Origin: Maritalea porphyrae
GTDB lineage: Bacteria > Pseudomonadota > Alphaproteobacteria > Rhizobiales > Devosiaceae
Direction of reading: 5' to 3'
NCBI RefSeq assembly: GCF_027213965.1
Contig: NZ_JAPWGX010000003.1
Span: forward strand, 1-64,000
Length of the DNA: 64,000 nucleotides
Part shown: positions 61,094-64,000 of the stretch, in pieces
How positions within the stretch are numbered: the stretch's first letter is position 1
Layout: each line of letters starts with the position of its first letter
The notes under the pieces: generated by a model
The model's input: the letters and a program-made list of their open reading frames with translations, nothing else
Told to the model about the DNA's origin: nothing
Database searches by the model: none
Made by a program: the position numbers and the translations under genes

Positions 61094-63160
61094 ATGACGC
61101 AATCACATACTGATCCGGTTGATCCGGTCGCAGCCTATGTAGATATTAGTGAGCATCCAGAAATGGACAATCAGCCAGTGGCTGTTGGCATCGACCGTTC
61201 TGTAAAAACCGTTGGGTCAATTGTTATGTGGGCGAATGTTTTGCTCGTTGGTGCGATCGTCACGCAAGTGTTATTCCGCTATTTGCTCAACCAGAGCTTT
61301 CCCAAGCTTGATGAAATTCAATGGCATTTTTATGGTCTTGTGACCATGATTGGCATTTCATATGCCATGGTGACAGACAGCCATGTGCGCGTTGATTTGC
61401 TGTATATGCAGCTCAACAAACGTGGGCAAAGGATTATTGAAGTCGTTGGAATATTGGCGTTGCTGGCGCCATTTATCTATTTGATGATTGATCAAGGCTT
61501 TGACTATTTTTACGAGAGTTTCCGTGTAAACGAACGTTCAAGCAGCCCCATCGGATTGCCTGCGCGTTGGGCGTTTAAGGCGGTCATCCCGATCAGTTTT
61601 GTTTTGTTGGCATTCGCTGCAGTGTCACGACTGATTCATGATGGGCATGCGCTTTGGGTGAATAGGGGCAATGACCAAAAAGGCTCCGGGTTGCGACTGA
61701 TTTTCATCTCTCTTGCTCTGTTTGGCCTTGTTGCATACGGGCTAACATTCTTGGTGGAAACCACAGAAGAAAAGCTGGTGATTACAATGTTCATCAGTTT
61801 TATCGCTTTGCTTTTCACTGGGTTTCCTGTGGCATGGACCCTTGCCGGCGTCGGTGTGATTTTCTGTGGTATTGCCTATCAGTTCGACAGCGGATCGATG
61901 AATTGGACCGGGCTTGAAGAAACATTGACCGGACTGGACTATCTGGCTCTGGGCGCGGTGGTGAACCGCATTTACGCTACAATGTCTAACGCGGTATTGG
62001 TTGCGCTGCCCATGTTTATCTTTATGGGACTAATGCTTGACGAAAGTGGAGTGGCTGAGCGTCTGATGACGTCGATGCAGCGTTTGTTCGGCAAAACACG
62101 TGGCGGATTGGCGATTACTGTAACGGTTATTGGGATCATTCTTGCGGCGTCTACGGGCATAATTGGTGCATCGGTTGTGCTGCTTGGTGTATTGTCACTA
62201 CCATCAATGATGCAGCAAAAGTACTCTCGCAGCTTAGCTTCTGGGGTTGTTGCGGCGTCTGGCACGCTTGGTATCCTAATTCCACCTTCAATCATGCTGG
62301 TGATCATGGCCGATCAGATGGCGCTGTCTGTTGGTGACCTGTTCATGGCGGCAGTGTTTCCAGGTGTCATTTTGGGCGGGCTGTACCTTTTGTATTTGTT
62401 CATTGTGTCATATCTAAACCCAAAACTTGCGCCAGTCCCTGAAGGGGCAGTGGCCCCTGACTGGGCAGCGGTTAGAGATGTGTTGATTGCGGTGCTTCCA
62501 ACGTTTGCATTGATCTTGGCAGTGCTTGGCTCAATATTTGCGGGTATTGCGACCCCGACCGAAGCCTCTGGCGTTGGTGCGCTGGGTGCGACGTTGTTGG
62601 CGGTTGGCTATCGCAAGCTCACTCTGAAAAAACTTGTGAATGTGCTCAAGTCGACCTTTAACACTACGGCCTATATCTTTGCGATCTTCTTGGGCGCGAC
62701 GGTATTCTCGTATGTTCTAAGAGAATTGGGTGGCGATGCATTAATTGAAGATATGATTGGCTCAACAGGCTTTGGTCCGCACGGCACGATATTGATGATC
62801 TTGTTCATCGTGTTTTTGCTGGGCTTTGTGCTTGATTGGATTGAAATCACACTGATTGTTTTGCCGTTGATGCGGCCGATTGTGGCGGGTCTTGGCCTCG
62901 ATATACCGGGCTTTGATGTTGTTGATGAGCCGACGTTGGTTTGGTTCGTAATATTGGTGGCGGTCACTTTGCAAACCTCGTTTTTAACGCCGCCGGTGGG
63001 CTTTGCCCTGTTCTACCTCAAAGGGGTATGTCCGCCTGAAATTAAGCTGATGGATATTTACCGCGGTGTGGTGCCTTTCGTGCTGCTTCAATTGCTGGGC
63101 CTCATGCTGGTGTTCTTTTGGCCCGCCTTGGCAACCTGGTTACCGGCTGTCGCCTATTAA
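61094..63160 (+). CDS. TRAP transporter permease, fused DctQ-DctM
   Basis: 688 residues from ATG 61094, with GAAGAGG upstream. Residues about 45-185 are the small DctQ part (four membrane segments). Residues about 225-688 are the large DctM part (about twelve segments) with FTGFPVAWTLAGVGVIFCGIAYQF and IIGASVVLLGVLSLPSMMQQKY. PTEASGVGALGATLLA is a further DctM landmark. In many systems the two subunits are separate; fusion is a recognised variant. It takes up the DctP ligand, driven by a cation gradient. Confidence 0.92.
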   Translation: MTQSHTDPVDPVAAYVDISEHPEMDNQPVAVGIDRSVKTVGSIVMWANVLLVGAIVTQVLFRYLLNQSFPKLDEIQWHFYGLVTMIGISYAMVTDSHVRVDLLYMQLNKRGQRIIEVVGILALLAPFIYLMIDQGFDYFYESFRVNERSSSPIGLPARWAFKAVIPISFVLLAFAAVSRLIHDGHALWVNRGNDQKGSGLRLIFISLALFGLVAYGLTFLVETTEEKLVITMFISFIALLFTGFPVAWTLAGVGVIFCGIAYQFDSGSMNWTGLEETLTGLDYLALGAVVNRIYATMSNAVLVALPMFIFMGLMLDESGVAERLMTSMQRLFGKTRGGLAITVTVIGIILAASTGIIGASVVLLGVLSLPSMMQQKYSRSLASGVVAASGTLGILIPPSIMLVIMADQMALSVGDLFMAAVFPGVILGGLYLLYLFIVSYLNPKLAPVPEGAVAPDWAAVRDVLIAVLPTFALILAVLGSIFAGIATPTEASGVGALGATLLAVGYRKLTLKKLVNVLKSTFNTTAYIFAIFLGATVFSYVLRELGGDALIEDMIGSTGFGPHGTILMILFIVFLLGFVLDWIEITLIVLPLMRPIVAGLGLDIPGFDVVDEPTLVWFVILVAVTLQTSFLTPPVGFALFYLKGVCPPEIKLMDIYRGVVPFVLLQLLGLMLVFFWPALATWLPAVAY

Positions 63161-63171
63161 GGACTGAACTA

Positions 63172-64000
63172 ATGAGTGATGAAACACTAATCGCGCAATT
63201 GCGCGCGTACGTTGGTGCGCGCCATGTTCTGACCGAACAACGCCAAACTGAACGCTTTAGAAAAGGCTTTCGGTCGGGTGAGGGGGAGGCACTTTGTGTG
63301 GTGCGTCCTGGAAGTCTTGTCGAATTGTGGCGTGTGCTGGAAGCCGTGGTGCGGGCCGACAAGATCATCATCATGCAGGCTGCAAATACCGGGTTGACGG
63401 AAGGCTCAACGCCTAAAGGAACTTATGATCGGGAAGTTGTGTTAATCAACACAAAGCGGATCGATCAAATTCACCTCATAGACGATGGTAAGCAGGTAAT
63501 AAGTCTTGCTGGTGCGACGCTTTTTGATCTGGAAAAACTGCTGGACCCCATTGGTCGGCAACCACATTCTGTGATCGGTTCTTCGTGCATTGGTGCATCA
63601 ATAGTTGGTGGAGTTTGCAACAACTCAGGCGGCGCTTTGGTTGAGCGGGGGCCTTCATATACGGAGTTGGCGCTTTTTGCTCAAATAGATGCCGATGGTC
63701 AATTGAAGCTGATCAATAATCTGGACGTAGAGCTGGGGGATGAGCCTGAGCGGATATTGGCAAATTTGGACAGTGGTTTGTTGCCCGCCGATGCAGTGCG
63801 TCAAACCAATCGTTTGGCTTCAGATACAGAGTATGCAGACCGTGTTCGCGATGTGAATGCCGCCAGTCCTGCGCGCTTCAATGCGGATAAGCGCCGCCTA
63901 TATGGAGCGTCTGGTTGTGCGGGTAAACTGGCCGTCTTTGCTGTCCGACAGGACACATATCCAAAGGCAGGGGCAGAGAAAGTCTTCTACATTGGTACCA
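63172..64000 (+). CDS. dld: Quinone-dependent D-lactate dehydrogenase (N-terminal part, cut by window end)
   Basis: 276 complete codons are visible from ATG 63172; the frame stays open to base 64000. It oxidises D-lactate to pyruvate with FAD and passes electrons to ubiquinone. The FAD-binding PCMH-type domain is seen as VVRPGSLVELWRVLEAVV, MQAANTGLTEGSTPKG and IGSSCIGASIVGGVCNNSGGALVERGPSYTE. The later RLYGASGCAGKLAVFAVRQD and VFYIGT match E. coli Dld closely. Full length is expected near 560-575 residues. It begins 11 bases after the TRAP permease stop, so uptake and oxidation are probably one operon. Confidence 0.93.
   Translation, partial: MSDETLIAQLRAYVGARHVLTEQRQTERFRKGFRSGEGEALCVVRPGSLVELWRVLEAVVRADKIIIMQAANTGLTEGSTPKGTYDREVVLINTKRIDQIHLIDDGKQVISLAGATLFDLEKLLDPIGRQPHSVIGSSCIGASIVGGVCNNSGGALVERGPSYTELALFAQIDADGQLKLINNLDVELGDEPERILANLDSGLLPADAVRQTNRLASDTEYADRVRDVNAASPARFNADKRRLYGASGCAGKLAVFAVRQDTYPKAGAEKVFYIGT

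Noticed and set aside
1-64000. Insertion sequences or transposases
   Set aside because: I saw no transposase domain, terminal inverted repeat pair or target duplication in the window.

Overview
The window looks like a chromosome segment of an alphaproteobacterium, most likely Hyphomicrobiales (Rhizobiales). Three kinds of sequence support this. A candidate LexA site has the alphaproteobacterial GTTC-N7-GTTC form. A glycerol ABC transporter of the rhizobial GlpSTPQV type is present. One promoter carries both an Irr-like ICE box and a RirA-like TGA-N9-TCA box. Coding density is high, and ABC, TRAP and TTT importers are abundant, as in a heterotroph living on many small organic substrates. Genus cannot be fixed from the sequence alone.

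1-12135 is the right arm of a P2-like myophage prophage: tail fibre end, sheath, tube, a tail assembly chaperone with a canonical -1 frameshift site, tape measure, U/X/D tail genes, endolysin and lysis membrane proteins. A cargo region follows, with an Abi-alpha-like membrane protein on the opposite strand, a D12-class adenine methylase, a small orphan, and a zinc-ribbon protein behind a LexA-type box. The prophage ends at a 3' fragment of a tRNA(CAU) gene, read here as attR. Its integrase and the intact tRNA should lie to the left of the window.

12281-18634 (minus strand) is a galactoside operon: GH42 beta-galactosidase, MalK-type ATPase, two permeases and a sugar-binding protein. Two tandem 37-bp operator-like repeats precede it. 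18830-28167 is a tightly overlapping peptide-type ABC operon followed by three divergent enzymes: a ProC-like reductase, a one-chain glutamate-mutase-like B12 protein, and a gamma-glutamylcyclotransferase-fold protein without the expected Glu. A convergent GntR regulator follows. This operon is the best candidate here for an undescribed catabolic pathway. 28530-38588 is a complete glycerol system (GlpD, GlpR, ABC importer, GlpK). The two ATPases have complementary defects that predict one working and one degenerate ATP site.

38677-40162 is a BlaI/M56 protease pair. 40155-48938 is a LysR-controlled amino-acid-type locus: FAD amino acid dehydrogenase, TAXI-TRAP transporter, stress protein, class III aminotransferase and beta-keto acid cleavage enzyme. 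49075-52167 is a TctCBA tripartite carboxylate importer.

52274-57616 is a flavin-based extracytosolic electron transfer locus: DUF2271, a PepSY/flavodoxin/ferredoxin-reductase fusion, a periplasmic ankyrin protein and an ApbE flavin transferase. The Irr-like and RirA-like sites point to iron control, so a periplasmic iron reductase role is inferred. 57613-64000 is a lactate/2-hydroxyacid locus: LldD, GntR regulator, DctP and fused DctQM TRAP transporter, and the start of quinone-dependent D-lactate dehydrogenase (dld, cut by the window end). A perfect 19-bp repeat lies before both lldD and the TRAP operon.

In all five importer operons where the binding-protein gene comes first, a strong hairpin lies between it and the next gene.
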